Positions 1 through 8,335 are shown, counted from the stretch's first letter. The stretch: DNA of 64,000 bases from Amycolatopsis antarctica (GCF_002262875.1 NZ_NKYE01000016.1:102511-166510), one strand, 5' to 3'. Notes: generated by a model from the sequence alone, not told the origin. Translations and numbers: made by a program.

Positions 1-273
1 CACCGCGAACATGCCGAACGGATACTCGTCGCGGAGGTCGTGTTTGGTGGTGAAAGGGAACTTCGCCAGGTCCGCCAGCGAGCGGCAGTCGTCGGGATGC
101 ACTCCTGCCGCGTCGAACTTCCTGGTGTAGAGCGGAACGTTCGCGTAGGCGTGCGCGAGTGTCCACTGCAGACGCTTCAACTGGAGGTCCTGCAGCTCGT
201 CGGCGCCGAGCCGCTCCGCGTCGTCCAGCAGATCCGCCGGTGGTGCCTCACCGCGCCGGGTCGTTGCCGTCAC
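1..273 (-). CDS. paaK: Phenylacetate-CoA ligase, N-terminal part (cut by window edge)
   Basis: Only the first 91 codons are inside the window; the frame stays open to base 1. PaaK activates phenylacetate to phenylacetyl-CoA with ATP and CoA, the first step of the aerobic paa pathway. The visible N-terminus carries family stretches such as LQWTLAHAYANVPLYTRKFD and FPFTTKHDLRDEYPFGMFAV, typical of the start of PaaK-type adenylating enzymes; the ATP-binding and catalytic motifs lie outside. The GTG start overlaps the paaI stop as GTGA, with a purine-rich stretch (GGCGGGAAAG) just upstream, so paaI and paaK are probably translationally coupled. Likely controlled from the PaaR-like operator upstream of paaI. 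Confidence 0.9.
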   Translation of the reverse strand, partial: MTATTRRGEAPPADLLDDAERLGADELQDLQLKRLQWTLAHAYANVPLYTRKFDAAGVHPDDCRSLADLAKFPFTTKHDLRDEYPFGMFAV

Positions 274-689
274 GTGCTTTCCCGCCTTTCGCCGATGGTG
301 CGGCTGCGCCCGCGGAACTCCGCGAGAACGCTGCTGCCGTCGGCCTCGACCCGCGAGACCGTGACGTCGTAGATGCCGTTGCGCCCATACCGGGTGCGCT
401 CCGTCGCCGTCGCGACCAGCTCGTCACCGAGCCTGCCGGACGCGATGAAGGAGATCTCCGCGCCGGCGGCGACCGTCACCGGCCCGTGACTGTTGCAGGC
501 ACAGGCGAACGCGGTGTCGGCGAGCAGGAATATGTATCCGCCGTGTGCGATCGAATGGCCGTTGACCATCGACGCGGTGATCCGCATTCGCGCCACCGCG
601 CGGCCTTCGCCCGCCTCGACGAGCTCGATTCCGAGCGCGCGAGACGCCTCGTCGGTGTCGAACATGGTGTGTGCGGCATTGCGCGCCAC
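270..689 (-). CDS. paaI: Hydroxyphenylacetyl-CoA thioesterase PaaI
   Basis: 139 aa, normal length for PaaI hot-dog-fold thioesterases. It hydrolyses phenylacetyl-CoA-type thioesters and frees CoA trapped by stalled pathway intermediates. The family signature is visible as NGHSIAHGGYIFLLADTAFA (about residues 43-62), with the HGG and the aspartate of the active-site helix, and GAEISFIASGRLGDEL on the following strand. The GTG start at 689 is preceded by GAGGCGG. The stop overlaps the paaK start. A PaaR-like palindrome lies immediately upstream at 708-729, so paaI-paaK should be induced by phenylacetyl-CoA together with the rightward paaZABCDE genes. Confidence 0.93.
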   Translation of the reverse strand: MARNAAHTMFDTDEASRALGIELVEAGEGRAVARMRITASMVNGHSIAHGGYIFLLADTAFACACNSHGPVTVAAGAEISFIASGRLGDELVATATERTRYGRNGIYDVTVSRVEADGSSVLAEFRGRSRTIGERREST

Positions 690-707
690 GGCTGGACCGC
701 CTCGCTA

Positions 708-729
708 ACTGACCGAATGGACGGTTAAT
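708..729. promoter_or_regulatory. PaaR-like operator in front of paaI-paaK
   Basis: A 22-bp imperfect palindrome reading ACTGACCG-AATGGA-CGGTTAAT. It fits the arrangement I recall for the TetR-type repressor PaaR of actinobacteria (ACTNACCG and CGGTNAGT around a central CG) with two mismatches. It sits just upstream of the paaI ribosome-binding region. A related palindrome precedes paaZ. No paaR gene is present in the window. The assignment rests on motif recall plus position. Confidence 0.65.
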
Positions 730-753
730 AGTGATTCGCCGCCGCCGAGGGTG

Positions 754-1155
754 TCAAGGTCCGCTCCGGCAGCCGCCCCGTCGGGTTCGGATCGCAGGGA
801 CAGGCCCGGCCGGGACCGGCACGCTTTCGAGGACGTTTCGCACCGGGTGCGCGAGCATTCCGCGGTCGAAGGCCACGCCCGCGACCACCGACAGCAAGGT
901 CTTGCTGACACTGAACGCCATCTCGGCCACCGCCGGGTCGCCCCAGGTCGCGATCGTCCTGCCGGAGCAGGTCACCGTTCCGGATGCTCCGGTGCCGGGC
1001 AGTAGTGGTCCGATCACCTCGCGGTGTGCGCGGTCGGTGACGGCTCGGTCGAGGTAGCCCGCGATGTCGCGGATGCCCGCGGTCTCGCGTCCGGCTTGGC
1101 GCCTGGCGGCCGCGCGCACCTCGGCGAGATCCACGTTGCCTCGACGCGCGGTCAT
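754..1155 (-). pseudogene. Truncated serine hydrolase (class C beta-lactamase-like) remnant
   Basis: 133 codons that begin like an actinobacterial serine hydrolase/penicillin-binding-like protein: GYLDRAVTDRAHREVIGPLL, then MAFSVSKTLLSVVAGVAFDRG, where SVSK is the SxxK nucleophile motif. Family members normally run to 300-450 residues and need a later YxN and a KTG-type motif. Here the frame degenerates into an Arg/Gly-rich tail (TRRGGCRSGP) and stops soon after the SxxK helix; no continuation is seen in other frames before the paaI promoter. I read it as a C-terminally deleted, non-functional relic between the two divergent paa operons. Confidence 0.65.
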
Positions 1156-1233
1156 CGCATCAGGTTACGGCGGGCGAGCGGGCAGGAGGGTGCATGACCT
1201 TCCGTCAGGCGGGTGCAGGCGCTACCATGACTT

Positions 1234-1255
1234 ACTGAACGTACGGTTGGTAATT
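1234..1255. promoter_or_regulatory. PaaR-like operator in front of paaZABCDE
   Basis: Reads ACTGAACG-TACGGT-TGGTAATT, the same 22-bp layout as the site at 708-729, with the central CG retained and three mismatches to the recalled PaaR consensus. It lies 63 bp upstream of the paaZ start, where it could block the promoter. Two matching palindromes before two divergent paa operons support a shared phenylacetyl-CoA-responsive repressor, encoded outside the window. Confidence 0.62.
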
Positions 1256-1317
1256 CGGTTCGCCGCCGATCGCTCCACGCGCCCGCTCGTCGTCTCGACC
1301 CGAGGAGGTCGGCCTTC

Positions 1318-3363
1318 ATGGCCCAGTCAGGCTCCGTTCTGTCCAGCTACGTATCCGGTTCCTGGCAGGCGCCTGCCGGCGAGGGCGTGCCCCTGCGTGA
1401 CGCGGTCACCGGCGAGGTGGTCACCCGGATCTCCTCGAACGGCGTGGACATGGGTGGTGCGCTGGCCTACGGCCGCACGGTCGGCGGCCCGGCGCTGCGC
1501 GAACTGACGTTCCACCAGCGGGCCTCGCTGCTCAAAGCGCTCGCCTCGCACCTGCGGGAGCACCGCGAGGAGCTCTACGCCCTCTCGGCGCGCACCGGCG
1601 CGACGCTCGGCGACTCGAAGTTCGACATCGACGGCGGCATCAGCGTGCTGTTCGCCTACAGCAGCAAGGGCCGCCGCGAGCTGCCCAACGACACCGTCTA
1701 CGTCGACGGTGCCGTGGAGCCGCTGAGCAAGGGCGGCACCTTCCTGGCCCAGCACATCGCCACCCCGCTGCGGGGTGTCGCCGTCCAGATCAACGCCTTC
1801 AACTTCCCCGTCTGGGGCCCGCTGGAGAAGTTCGCCCCCGCGTTCCTCGCCGGCGTGCCGAGCCTGATCAAGCCGGCCAGTCAGACCGCGTACCTGACCG
1901 CCCGGCTGGTGGAGCTGATCGTCGAGTCCGGGTTGCTGCCCGAGGGCTCCGTGCAGCTCGTCGCGGGCAGCGCCGGCGACCTGCTCGACCACGTCACCCC
2001 GCAGGACCTGGTGTCGTTCACCGGATCCGCCGATACCGCCCAGCGGCTGCGCGCGCACCCAGCGATCATCCGCAACTCGGTGCGCTTCAACGCCGAGGCC
2101 GACTCGCTGAACCTGTCGATCCTCGGCCCGGACGCCGAGCCGGGCACGCCCGAGTTCGACCTGTTCGTCAAGCAGCTCACCACCGAGATGACGGTCAAGG
2201 CCGGACAGAAGTGCACCGCGATCCGTCGCGCCTTCGTCCCCGTCGGTCTGCTGGACGCCGTCGCCGAGGCGGCGAGCGCCCGCCTCGCCAAGGTCACCGT
2301 CGGCAACCCCGCCAGCGGAGGTGTGCGGATGGGCGCACTGGCGAGCCTGGAGCAGCGCGAGGAGGTGCGCCGCTCGCTCAAGGCGCTGCTGGACGCGTCC
2401 AGTGTGGTCTTCGGCGACGCGGAGAAGGTCGACGTGGTCGACGCCGACGCCGAGCGTGGCGCGTTCATCTCGCCGGTCCTGTTGCGCGCCGGCGACTCCG
2501 ATCGCGCGGAGCCGCACGAGGTGGAGGCCTTCGGTCCGGTGTCGACGCTGCTGCCGTACAGCTCCACCGAACAGGTCGTCGAACTCGCGGCACGCGGGCA
2601 GGGCAGCCTCGCCGGGTCGGTCGTCACCGCCGACACAGAGTTCGCCCGCGACGTGGTGCTGGGCGTCGCCCCGTGGCACGGCCGCCTGCTGGTGCTCGAC
2701 TCCACGAACGCGAAGGAGTCGACCGGGCATGGTTCCCCGATGCCCGCACTGGTGCACGGTGGGCCCGGCCGCGCCGGTGGTGGCGAGGAGATGGGCGGCA
2801 TCCGCGGCGTGCTGCACCACATGCAGCGCACCGCCGTGCAGGGCAGCCCTTCGGTGCTCACCGCCGTCACCAACCGCTGGGTCGCGGGCACCGAGCGTTC
2901 GGTGACCGAGGTACACCCGTTCCGGAAGTCTTTGGCGGAGTTGAAGATCGGTGACGCGGTGGTGGCCGGTCCGCGCACCGTCACCCAGGCCGACGTCGAC
3001 CACTTCGCCGAGTTCACCGGTGACACCTTCTACGCCCACACCGACCCCGAGGCCGCCGCGAAGAACGAACTGTTCGGCGGGATCGTGGCACACGGCTACC
3101 TGGTGGTGTCGTTCGCGGCGGGGCTGTTCGTCTCGCCGGAGCCGGGCCCGGTGCTGGCGAACTACGGCCTGGAGAACCTGCGCTTCCTCACTCCGGTGAA
3201 GCCGGGCGACGCGCTCACGGTCACGCTGACCTGCAAGCAGATCACGCCCCGCGAGAACGCCGACTATGGCGAGGTGCGCTGGGACGCCGACGTCACCAAC
3301 GGCGCCGACGAGTCGGTGGCCAAGTACGACGTGCTGACCCTGGTTTCGAAGGAGCTCGAATGA
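1318..3363 (+). CDS. paaZ: Bifunctional oxepin-CoA hydrolase / 3-oxo-5,6-dehydrosuberyl-CoA semialdehyde dehydrogenase
   Basis: 681 aa, the usual length of the PaaZ fusion. The C-terminal MaoC-type (R)-hydratase domain opens the oxepin-CoA ring and the N-terminal aldehyde dehydrogenase domain oxidises the resulting aldehyde. Visible ALDH motifs are VQINAFNFPVWGPLEKFAPA (NAD site) and KAGQKCTAIRR, with the nucleophilic Cys near residue 299; FTGSADTA lies before it. The MaoC domain starts near residue 545 and has FAEFTGDTFYAHTDPEAA and GGIVAHGYLVVSF. The ATG at 1318 follows a good Shine-Dalgarno (GAGGAGG). First gene of the paaZABCDE operon; its stop overlaps the paaA start (ATGA). A PaaR-like site lies upstream. 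Confidence 0.96.
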   Translation: MAQSGSVLSSYVSGSWQAPAGEGVPLRDAVTGEVVTRISSNGVDMGGALAYGRTVGGPALRELTFHQRASLLKALASHLREHREELYALSARTGATLGDSKFDIDGGISVLFAYSSKGRRELPNDTVYVDGAVEPLSKGGTFLAQHIATPLRGVAVQINAFNFPVWGPLEKFAPAFLAGVPSLIKPASQTAYLTARLVELIVESGLLPEGSVQLVAGSAGDLLDHVTPQDLVSFTGSADTAQRLRAHPAIIRNSVRFNAEADSLNLSILGPDAEPGTPEFDLFVKQLTTEMTVKAGQKCTAIRRAFVPVGLLDAVAEAASARLAKVTVGNPASGGVRMGALASLEQREEVRRSLKALLDASSVVFGDAEKVDVVDADAERGAFISPVLLRAGDSDRAEPHEVEAFGPVSTLLPYSSTEQVVELAARGQGSLAGSVVTADTEFARDVVLGVAPWHGRLLVLDSTNAKESTGHGSPMPALVHGGPGRAGGGEEMGGIRGVLHHMQRTAVQGSPSVLTAVTNRWVAGTERSVTEVHPFRKSLAELKIGDAVVAGPRTVTQADVDHFAEFTGDTFYAHTDPEAAAKNELFGGIVAHGYLVVSFAAGLFVSPEPGPVLANYGLENLRFLTPVKPGDALTVTLTCKQITPRENADYGEVRWDADVTNGADESVAKYDVLTLVSKELE

Positions 3364-4322
3364 CCACCGTCGAAGAGTCCACAATGGACGAAAGTGCGCT
3401 GGAACGGCACTTCGAGGCGACCATCGCGGCGGACAACCGGCTGGAGCCGCGCGACTGGCTGCCCGAGGGTTACCGCAAGACGATGATCCGACAGATCGCG
3501 CAGCACGCGCACTCGGAGATCATCGGCATGCAGCCGGAGGGCAACTGGATCACCAGGGCACCCTCGTTGCGGCGCAAGGCGGTGCTGCTGGCGAAGGTGC
3601 AGGACGAGGCGGGGCACGGCCTGTACCTGTACTCCGCCGCCGAGACGCTGGGCGCCGACCGCGCCGATCTCACCGACCGGCTGATCAACGGCAGGCAGAA
3701 GTACTCCTCGATCTTCAACTACCCGACGCTGACGTTCGCCGATGTCGGCGTGGTCGGCTGGCTGGTCGACGGCGCGGCGATCTGCAACCAGGTTCCGTTG
3801 TGCCGCAGCAGTTACGGGCCGTACGCGCGGGCGATGGTGCGGATCTGCAAGGAGGAATCCTTCCATCAGCGGCAGGGTTACGAGCTGCTGATGACGATGA
3901 TGCGCGGAACTGACGCGCAGCGGGACATGGTGCAGGACGCGGTGAACCGGTGGTGGTGGCCGTCGCTGATGATGTTCGGCCCGCCGGACGCGGATTCGCC
4001 GAACACCGCGCAGTCGATGGCGTGGAAGGTCAAGCGGCACACCAACGACGAGTTGCGGCAGCGTTTCGTCGACATGTCGGTTCCGCAGGCCGAGGCCCTC
4101 GGTGTCACCTTCCCGGACCCGGACCTGCGCTGGAACGCCGAACGCGGCCACCACGACTTCGGTGAGATCGACTGGGCCGAGTTCAAGCAGGTACTCAAGG
4201 GCAACGGGCCGTGCAACGCCGAGCGCGTCGCCCACCGGCGCGCGGCCCAGGACGATGGTGCGTGGGTGCGCGAGGCGGCCTCGGCGCACGCCGCCAAGAA
4301 CGCCGGAAGGATCGGGGCATGA
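3360..4322 (+). CDS. paaA: Phenylacetyl-CoA 1,2-epoxidase catalytic subunit
   Basis: 320 aa. Catalytic alpha subunit of the multicomponent epoxidase that converts phenylacetyl-CoA to the ring-1,2-epoxide with O2. It is a ferritin-like di-iron protein; the metal-binding helices are visible as VQDEAGHGLYLYSAAETLG and ICKEESFHQRQGYELL, both with E..H pairs. FNYPTLTFADVGVVGWLVDG is also typical of PaaA. Start and stop overlap the neighbouring paaZ and paaB genes by 4 bp, which implies coupled translation. Works with PaaC (structural partner), PaaB and the reductase PaaE. Confidence 0.97.
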   Translation: MTTVEESTMDESALERHFEATIAADNRLEPRDWLPEGYRKTMIRQIAQHAHSEIIGMQPEGNWITRAPSLRRKAVLLAKVQDEAGHGLYLYSAAETLGADRADLTDRLINGRQKYSSIFNYPTLTFADVGVVGWLVDGAAICNQVPLCRSSYGPYARAMVRICKEESFHQRQGYELLMTMMRGTDAQRDMVQDAVNRWWWPSLMMFGPPDADSPNTAQSMAWKVKRHTNDELRQRFVDMSVPQAEALGVTFPDPDLRWNAERGHHDFGEIDWAEFKQVLKGNGPCNAERVAHRRAAQDDGAWVREAASAHAAKNAGRIGA

Positions 4323-4690
4323 GCGAGGGCAAGGATCTCAGCGCGGAGGGCGGCCACGGGGCCGTACCACTGGACGGCGTTCCGGTGGAACCGCGGCCCG
4401 AAGTGGTCAAGCACGACTGGCCGCTATACGAGGTCTTCGTCCGCGGCAAGCGCGGCCTGAACCACGTGCACGTCGGTTCGCTGCACGCCGCCGACGACGA
4501 GATGGCCGTGCGACACGCCCGTGACCTGTATACCCGGCGCAACGAGGGTGTGAGCATCTGGGTGGTCAGGGCCGCCGACATCACCGCGTCGAGCCCGGAC
4601 GAGAAGGACCCGTTCTTCGCGCCGAGCGGGGACAAGGTGTACCGGCACCCGACGTTCTACGACATTCCCGAGAACGTTCCACACATGTGA
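4319..4690 (+). CDS. paaB: Phenylacetyl-CoA epoxidase subunit PaaB
   Basis: 123 aa, in the PaaB size range with a slightly long N-terminus. PaaB is a small subunit of the epoxidase complex that helps assemble PaaAC dimers. Family hallmarks are WPLYEVFVRGKRGLNHVHVG (about residues 34-53), AVRHARDLYTRRNEGVSIWV and FFAPSGDKVYRHPTFYDIPE. I chose the ATG at 4319 because it overlaps the paaA stop (ATGA) and gives the expected length; a longer in-frame reading from 4211 would run 108 bases back into paaA. Confidence 0.95.
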   Translation: MSEGKDLSAEGGHGAVPLDGVPVEPRPEVVKHDWPLYEVFVRGKRGLNHVHVGSLHAADDEMAVRHARDLYTRRNEGVSIWVVRAADITASSPDEKDPFFAPSGDKVYRHPTFYDIPENVPHM

Positions 4691-5586
4691 GCGGTGAGCT
4701 GAAGATGTTTTTCGACAATGCGTACGAGGCGATGACCGAGGAGAACGACTCCCGCTGGGCGTTCGGCACCGGGTTCGATGACCCGTTGTCCGGTGTGGAC
4801 ACCTCCGTGCCGTCCGGTGTGGACGGTGCCGATCTGGCCGCCTACTGCCTGATGCTGGGTGACGACGCGCTGGTCATGTCGCACCGGCTGCAGGAGTGGT
4901 GCACGAACGCACCCGAGCTCGAGGACGAGGTGGCGATCGCCAACATCGGCCTCGACCTGCTCGGCCAGGCCCGTCTTCTCCTTGCCAGGGCGGGGAAGGC
5001 GGACGGTTCCGGGCACACCGAGGACCACTACGCGTACTTCCGTGCCGAGCACGAGTTCCGCAACGTCCGGCTGGTCGAGATGCCGCGTGGTGACTTCGGT
5101 GAGCTGATCGCCCGGCTGCTCGTCTTCTCGGCCTGGCGACTCGCGCTGCTGACCCGGCTTGCCGACTCACGTGACCCGGTGCTTGCGGCGATCGCGGACA
5201 AGGGCGTCAAGGAGGTCACGTACCACCGTGACTACGCGGCGCAGTGGGCGGTCCGGCTCGGCGACGGTACGGCGTACTCGCACGAGCGGATGCGGGCCGG
5301 GCTCGCGGCGGTGTGGCCGCTGGTCGGCGAACTGTTCACCGTGCACGAGGTCGAGGCCAGGGTCGCCGAGGCCGGTGTCGGGGTGGAACCCTCGGCCGCG
5401 CGGGAGGAGTTCGACGGTGTGCTGGGCCAGGTTCTGCACGCGGCGACGATGACCGTGCCCGAGGTCGCCGCCCGTGCCGGGGTTTCCGGCCGGATGGGCA
5501 GGCACGGCCTGCACACCGAGGCGATGGGCTTCCTGCTGGCCGAGTTGCAGAGCGTCGCCAGGGCACACCCGGACGCGACGTGGTGA
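4687..5586 (+). CDS. paaC: Phenylacetyl-CoA epoxidase subunit PaaC
   Basis: 299 aa. Structural ferritin-like partner of PaaA in the epoxidase core. The core begins near residue 40: DLAAYCLMLGDDALVMSHRL, EVAIANIGLDLLGQARLLL, and later EVTYHRDYAAQWAVRLGDGT and GRHGLHTEAMGFLLAELQ. Compared with the enterobacterial protein (about 250 aa) it has an extra N-terminal segment of roughly 40 residues rich in Asp/Ser/Gly, seen in actinobacterial versions. GTG start overlaps the paaB stop; the stop overlaps the paaD start. Confidence 0.95.
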   Translation: MSGELKMFFDNAYEAMTEENDSRWAFGTGFDDPLSGVDTSVPSGVDGADLAAYCLMLGDDALVMSHRLQEWCTNAPELEDEVAIANIGLDLLGQARLLLARAGKADGSGHTEDHYAYFRAEHEFRNVRLVEMPRGDFGELIARLLVFSAWRLALLTRLADSRDPVLAAIADKGVKEVTYHRDYAAQWAVRLGDGTAYSHERMRAGLAAVWPLVGELFTVHEVEARVAEAGVGVEPSAAREEFDGVLGQVLHAATMTVPEVAARAGVSGRMGRHGLHTEAMGFLLAELQSVARAHPDATW

Positions 5587-6092
5587 CCGGCGTGTCCACC
5601 CGGCCGGACGCCCAGGCGGTTGCCGAGACGGTGACCGACCCCGAGCTGCCGATGGTGACGCTCGCCGACCTCGGTGTCCTGCGCGAGGTGTCCGAAGTGG
5701 ACGGACGGGTGACGGTGACGATCACGCCGACCTACACCGGCTGCCCGGCGATGGACACCATGCGCGACGATCTGGTGCACGCTCTCACCGGCGCGGGCTT
5801 CCGCGAGGTGGAGGTGCGTACCGTACTGCGGCCCGCGTGGAGCACCGACTGGATCAGCGCGGCGGGCAGGCGCAAGCTCGCCGAGGCCGGGATCGCCCCG
5901 CCGGGGGCCGCGCAGCGCCGCGCGACCGGGCCCATCCCACTGACCCTGAACGCCCCGGTGACCCGGGTGCGGTGCCCACTGTGCGACTCGGCCGACACGG
6001 TCGAGGTCTCACGTTTCAGCGGCACCGCCTGCAAGGCCCTGCGCCGATGCCGCTCCTGCGCCGAACCGTTCGAACACGTCAAGGAGATCTGA
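5583..6092 (+). CDS. paaD: Phenylacetate degradation protein PaaD (iron-sulfur maturation type)
   Basis: 169 aa. Needed for epoxidase activity and thought to assist Fe-S or metal maturation. The N-terminal MIP18/DUF59-like domain shows TDPELPMVTLADLGVLREV and TPTYTGCPAMDTMRDDL. The C-terminus has the PaaD-type cysteine cluster VRCPLCDSADTVEVSRFSGT followed by CRSCAEPFEHVKEI. The GTG at 5583 overlaps the paaC stop (GTGA) and gives the usual length; an earlier in-frame start would lie inside paaC. Confidence 0.94.
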   Translation: MTGVSTRPDAQAVAETVTDPELPMVTLADLGVLREVSEVDGRVTVTITPTYTGCPAMDTMRDDLVHALTGAGFREVEVRTVLRPAWSTDWISAAGRRKLAEAGIAPPGAAQRRATGPIPLTLNAPVTRVRCPLCDSADTVEVSRFSGTACKALRRCRSCAEPFEHVKEI

Positions 6093-6096
6093 GCCG

Positions 6097-7176
6097 ATGA
6101 CCGCAGCGAGCACCAGGCGCCGCACCGGTTTTCACACCCTCACCGTGGCCGGGGTCCGCAGGCTCTGCGACGACGCCGTCGCGGTGACCTTCGACGTTCC
6201 CGCGGAACTCGCGCCGGCGTACGAATTCCGGGCGGGCCAGTCGCTGACCCTGCGGCGCACGATCGACGGCCGGGAGGAGCGGCGTTCGTACTCGATCTGC
6301 GCCCCGGCGGGCGCGAAGCCGCGGATCGGTGTGCGCGAGGTGCCGGGCGGGCTGTTCTCCTCCTGGCTGGTGCGCGAGGTCCGCGCGGGAGACGAGATCG
6401 ACGTCGCCGCGCCGAGCGGTACCTTCTGCCCGGACGCCGACGAGGCCGGGCATCACGTGCTCATCGCCGCCGGTTCGGGAATCACGCCGGTGCTCTCGAT
6501 CGCCGCGACGGTACTGGGCAATCCGAACGCCACGGCGACCGTGTTCTACGGCAATCGCCGCACCGACACGGTGATGTTCGCCGACGAACTCGCCGACCTG
6601 AAGGACCGCTACCCGGAACGGCTGGAACTCGTGCACGTGCTCTCCCGCGAGCCGCGCGAGGCGGAACTGTTCACCGGCAGGCTCGACCGGGACAAGCTGG
6701 AGGCGTTGCGCCGGTTGCTGCCCGAGGCCGAGCGGGTGGACCACTGGTGGCTGTGCGGCCCGTTCGGCATGGTCACCGACGCCCAGGACGTGTTGCGCGG
6801 CTGGGGTGTGGCGGAGAAGCGTGTCCACCAGGAACTGTTCTATGTGGACGATGTGCCGCCGGAGCCCGTGCGGCACGTCGACCCCGGCGTCGAGGGCCCG
6901 TCGAGTGCGCTGACGGTGGTGCTGGACGGCCGCTCCACCTCCGTCGAGATCGGCTACGACACCACCGTGCTCGACGGCGCGCAGAAGGTCCGTCCGGATC
7001 TGCCGTTCGCCTGCAAGGGCGGGGTGTGCGGTACCTGCCGGGCGAAGGTCGTCACCGGAAAGGCGGACCTGCGGCGCAACTTCGCGCTGGAACAGTCCGA
7101 ACTGGACGCCGGGTTCGTTCTGACCTGCCAGTCGTTCCCGGCCTCGGACGAGCTGACCGTCGACTACGACTCCTGA
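6097..7176 (+). CDS. paaE: Phenylacetyl-CoA epoxidase reductase PaaE
   Basis: 359 aa. Delivers NADPH electrons to the PaaABC oxygenase. Domains in order: FAD-binding barrel (FRAGQSLTLRRTIDGREERR, then SYSICAP, residues about 45-70), NAD(P)-binding domain (HVLIAAGSGITPVLSIAATV; WWLCGPFGMV), and a C-terminal plant-type [2Fe-2S] ferredoxin domain whose cysteines are seen in FACKGGVCGTCRAKV and the later LTCQSF. ATG four bases after the paaD stop. It is the last gene of the operon; a spacer of about 190 bp separates it from the next gene. Confidence 0.96.
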   Translation: MTAASTRRRTGFHTLTVAGVRRLCDDAVAVTFDVPAELAPAYEFRAGQSLTLRRTIDGREERRSYSICAPAGAKPRIGVREVPGGLFSSWLVREVRAGDEIDVAAPSGTFCPDADEAGHHVLIAAGSGITPVLSIAATVLGNPNATATVFYGNRRTDTVMFADELADLKDRYPERLELVHVLSREPREAELFTGRLDRDKLEALRRLLPEAERVDHWWLCGPFGMVTDAQDVLRGWGVAEKRVHQELFYVDDVPPEPVRHVDPGVEGPSSALTVVLDGRSTSVEIGYDTTVLDGAQKVRPDLPFACKGGVCGTCRAKVVTGKADLRRNFALEQSELDAGFVLTCQSFPASDELTVDYDS

Positions 7177-7325
7177 AACGCTGGGGCATCGCGCCCCACG
7201 CGCGTGAACGCAGTCGATGTGCCGCCCTGGCAGCGGTGACGAATCCTGCCCGTGCCGGTCGGACTGACCGGAGACGGCCCACGTGTCGTTCCTTGCCCTC
7301 GCGGAAGCGGCAGCCTATTCTCTGA

Positions 7326-7343
7326 CTAGAGCGATCTATCTAG
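7326..7343. promoter_or_regulatory. Inverted repeat CTAGA-N8-TCTAG in a promoter region
   Basis: A short perfect inverted repeat (5 bp arms, 8 bp apart) 19 bp before the start of the small membrane-protein gene at 7363, in an AT-richer stretch. Position and symmetry suggest an operator or promoter-overlapping site. The cognate regulator is unknown; the adjacent MarR-type gene is a possible but unsupported candidate. Confidence 0.3.
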
Positions 7344-7362
7344 CGAGTCCAGGGGTGACTGC

Positions 7363-7848
7363 ATGACCGCGAAAATCGACGAAGCGCAGGCCACGCTCCC
7401 GGCACGAGGGGCCGCGCATCGGCGTGGGCTGGTGATGCTCCGGGTCGTGCTCGGATTCAGCCTGCTGACGACGACACTGCACTACGCGCACAACGTGGCC
7501 GCCGTCGACCAGTACCCGCAGATGGAGGGGCTGAGCCTGGGGCTGACGCAGGTGCTGGTGGCGATCGGCTGGATCCTGTCGACGACCGCGGGGATCGCGG
7601 GTTACCGCGCGTACGTCCGTGCTCGGTACTGGCCGGCTCGCGGCCTGCTGATGGCCCACTCGCTGGCCGGTCTCGCCTCCCTCGGGCACTTCCTGGTCGG
7701 CGTGCCGCAGATTCCGGCGTTCTGGTTCGCGACGATCTACACCGACACGCTCGCGGCCGTCGCCATGTGGGTGTTCGTGGTGTGGTCGGCGGTGATGCTG
7801 GGCGATGGATCGCGAGCCGGAGGCGCCGGGATCAGCCCCGCTCGTTGA
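7363..7848 (+). CDS. Small four-helix membrane protein, function unknown
   Basis: 161 aa. Four hydrophobic segments are visible: LVMLRVVLGFSLLTTTLHYA (about 24-43), LGLTQVLVAIGWILSTTAGI (about 60-79), LLMAHSLAGLASLGHFLVGV (about 96-115) and TIYTDTLAAVAMWVFVVWSA (about 125-144). No catalytic motif is recognised; some aromatic and histidine residues near helix ends (LHYAHN) are compatible with a small-molecule-binding membrane protein. Its 3' end overlaps the convergent MarR-type gene by 17 bp. The Arg/Gly-rich C-terminal dozen residues encoded over that overlap are probably not conserved. Confidence 0.7.
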   Translation: MTAKIDEAQATLPARGAAHRRGLVMLRVVLGFSLLTTTLHYAHNVAAVDQYPQMEGLSLGLTQVLVAIGWILSTTAGIAGYRAYVRARYWPARGLLMAHSLAGLASLGHFLVGVPQIPAFWFATIYTDTLAAVAMWVFVVWSAVMLGDGSRAGGAGISPAR

Positions 7849-8299
7849 CGCCGCGCAGCGTTCGCATCGATTCGGCGAGCGCCCCGGAAGCATTGGGCCC
7901 CAACGGTTCCAGCACCGTGCGCCGGAGGATTTCCGCACATGCGGCGCGCGCCTTGGAGGCGATGTCGTGCCCGTGGTCGGTCAGTACCGCGAAGGTGACC
8001 CGGCGATCGTCCGGACTGGGCACACGGCAGATCAGGTTCGCGGCGACCATCCGGTCCGCGACCTTGGTGAAACCGCCGCTGGACAGTGCCGCCTCGCCGG
8101 CCAGTCGCGTCATCGGCATCCGGTGGCCGGGGGAGCGGATCAGCCGGATCAGGATGTCGAACGACGCGGGCGCCAGTCCGAAACGTTCGGCGATCTCGCC
8201 CATCAACCGGTCCTGGGTCGCCAGGTAGCCCTCGATCACCAGGCCCCACCAGGTGACGATCTCGTCGTCGTCGGTCTGCGGGTCGGGTCCGTCCGTCAC
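7832..8299 (-). CDS. MarR-family repressor (MhqR-like)
   Basis: 155 aa from the GTG at 8299. A winged helix-turn-helix of the MarR type is clear: FDILIRLIRSPGHRMPMTRL, then EAALSSGGFTKVADRMV (recognition helix) and the wing VPSPDDRRVTFAVLTDHG with the usual D-R-R. It is divergent from a ring-cleaving dioxygenase/carboxylesterase pair, with a symmetric operator in between, the arrangement known for quinone-responsive MhqR-type regulators. In-frame starts further out (ATG 8317, TTG 8347) would run towards or into the palindrome, so I prefer 8299. Ligand is inferred (quinones/aromatic electrophiles). Confidence 0.8.
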   Translation of the reverse strand: MTDGPDPQTDDDEIVTWWGLVIEGYLATQDRLMGEIAERFGLAPASFDILIRLIRSPGHRMPMTRLAGEAALSSGGFTKVADRMVAANLICRVPSPDDRRVTFAVLTDHGHDIASKARAACAEILRRTVLEPLGPNASGALAESMRTLRGVNERG

Positions 8300-8335
8300 G
8301 CCGCGAGCATAGCGCATACCTCTCGCTGGAATAAA

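Noticed and set aside
1327..3384. A very long open frame (685 codons) on the minus strand opposite paaZ, and similar ones elsewhere (for example 19316-22276 opposite the AfsR-like gene).
   Set aside because: In high-GC DNA the strand opposite a real gene often stays open. The products are Arg/Gly/His-rich with no family features, while the plus-strand genes have intact motifs.
7177..7362. A continuation of the paa operon or a short gene after paaE.
   Set aside because: No frame has a start with ribosome-binding site and family character; the region looks like a promoter with a short inverted repeat.
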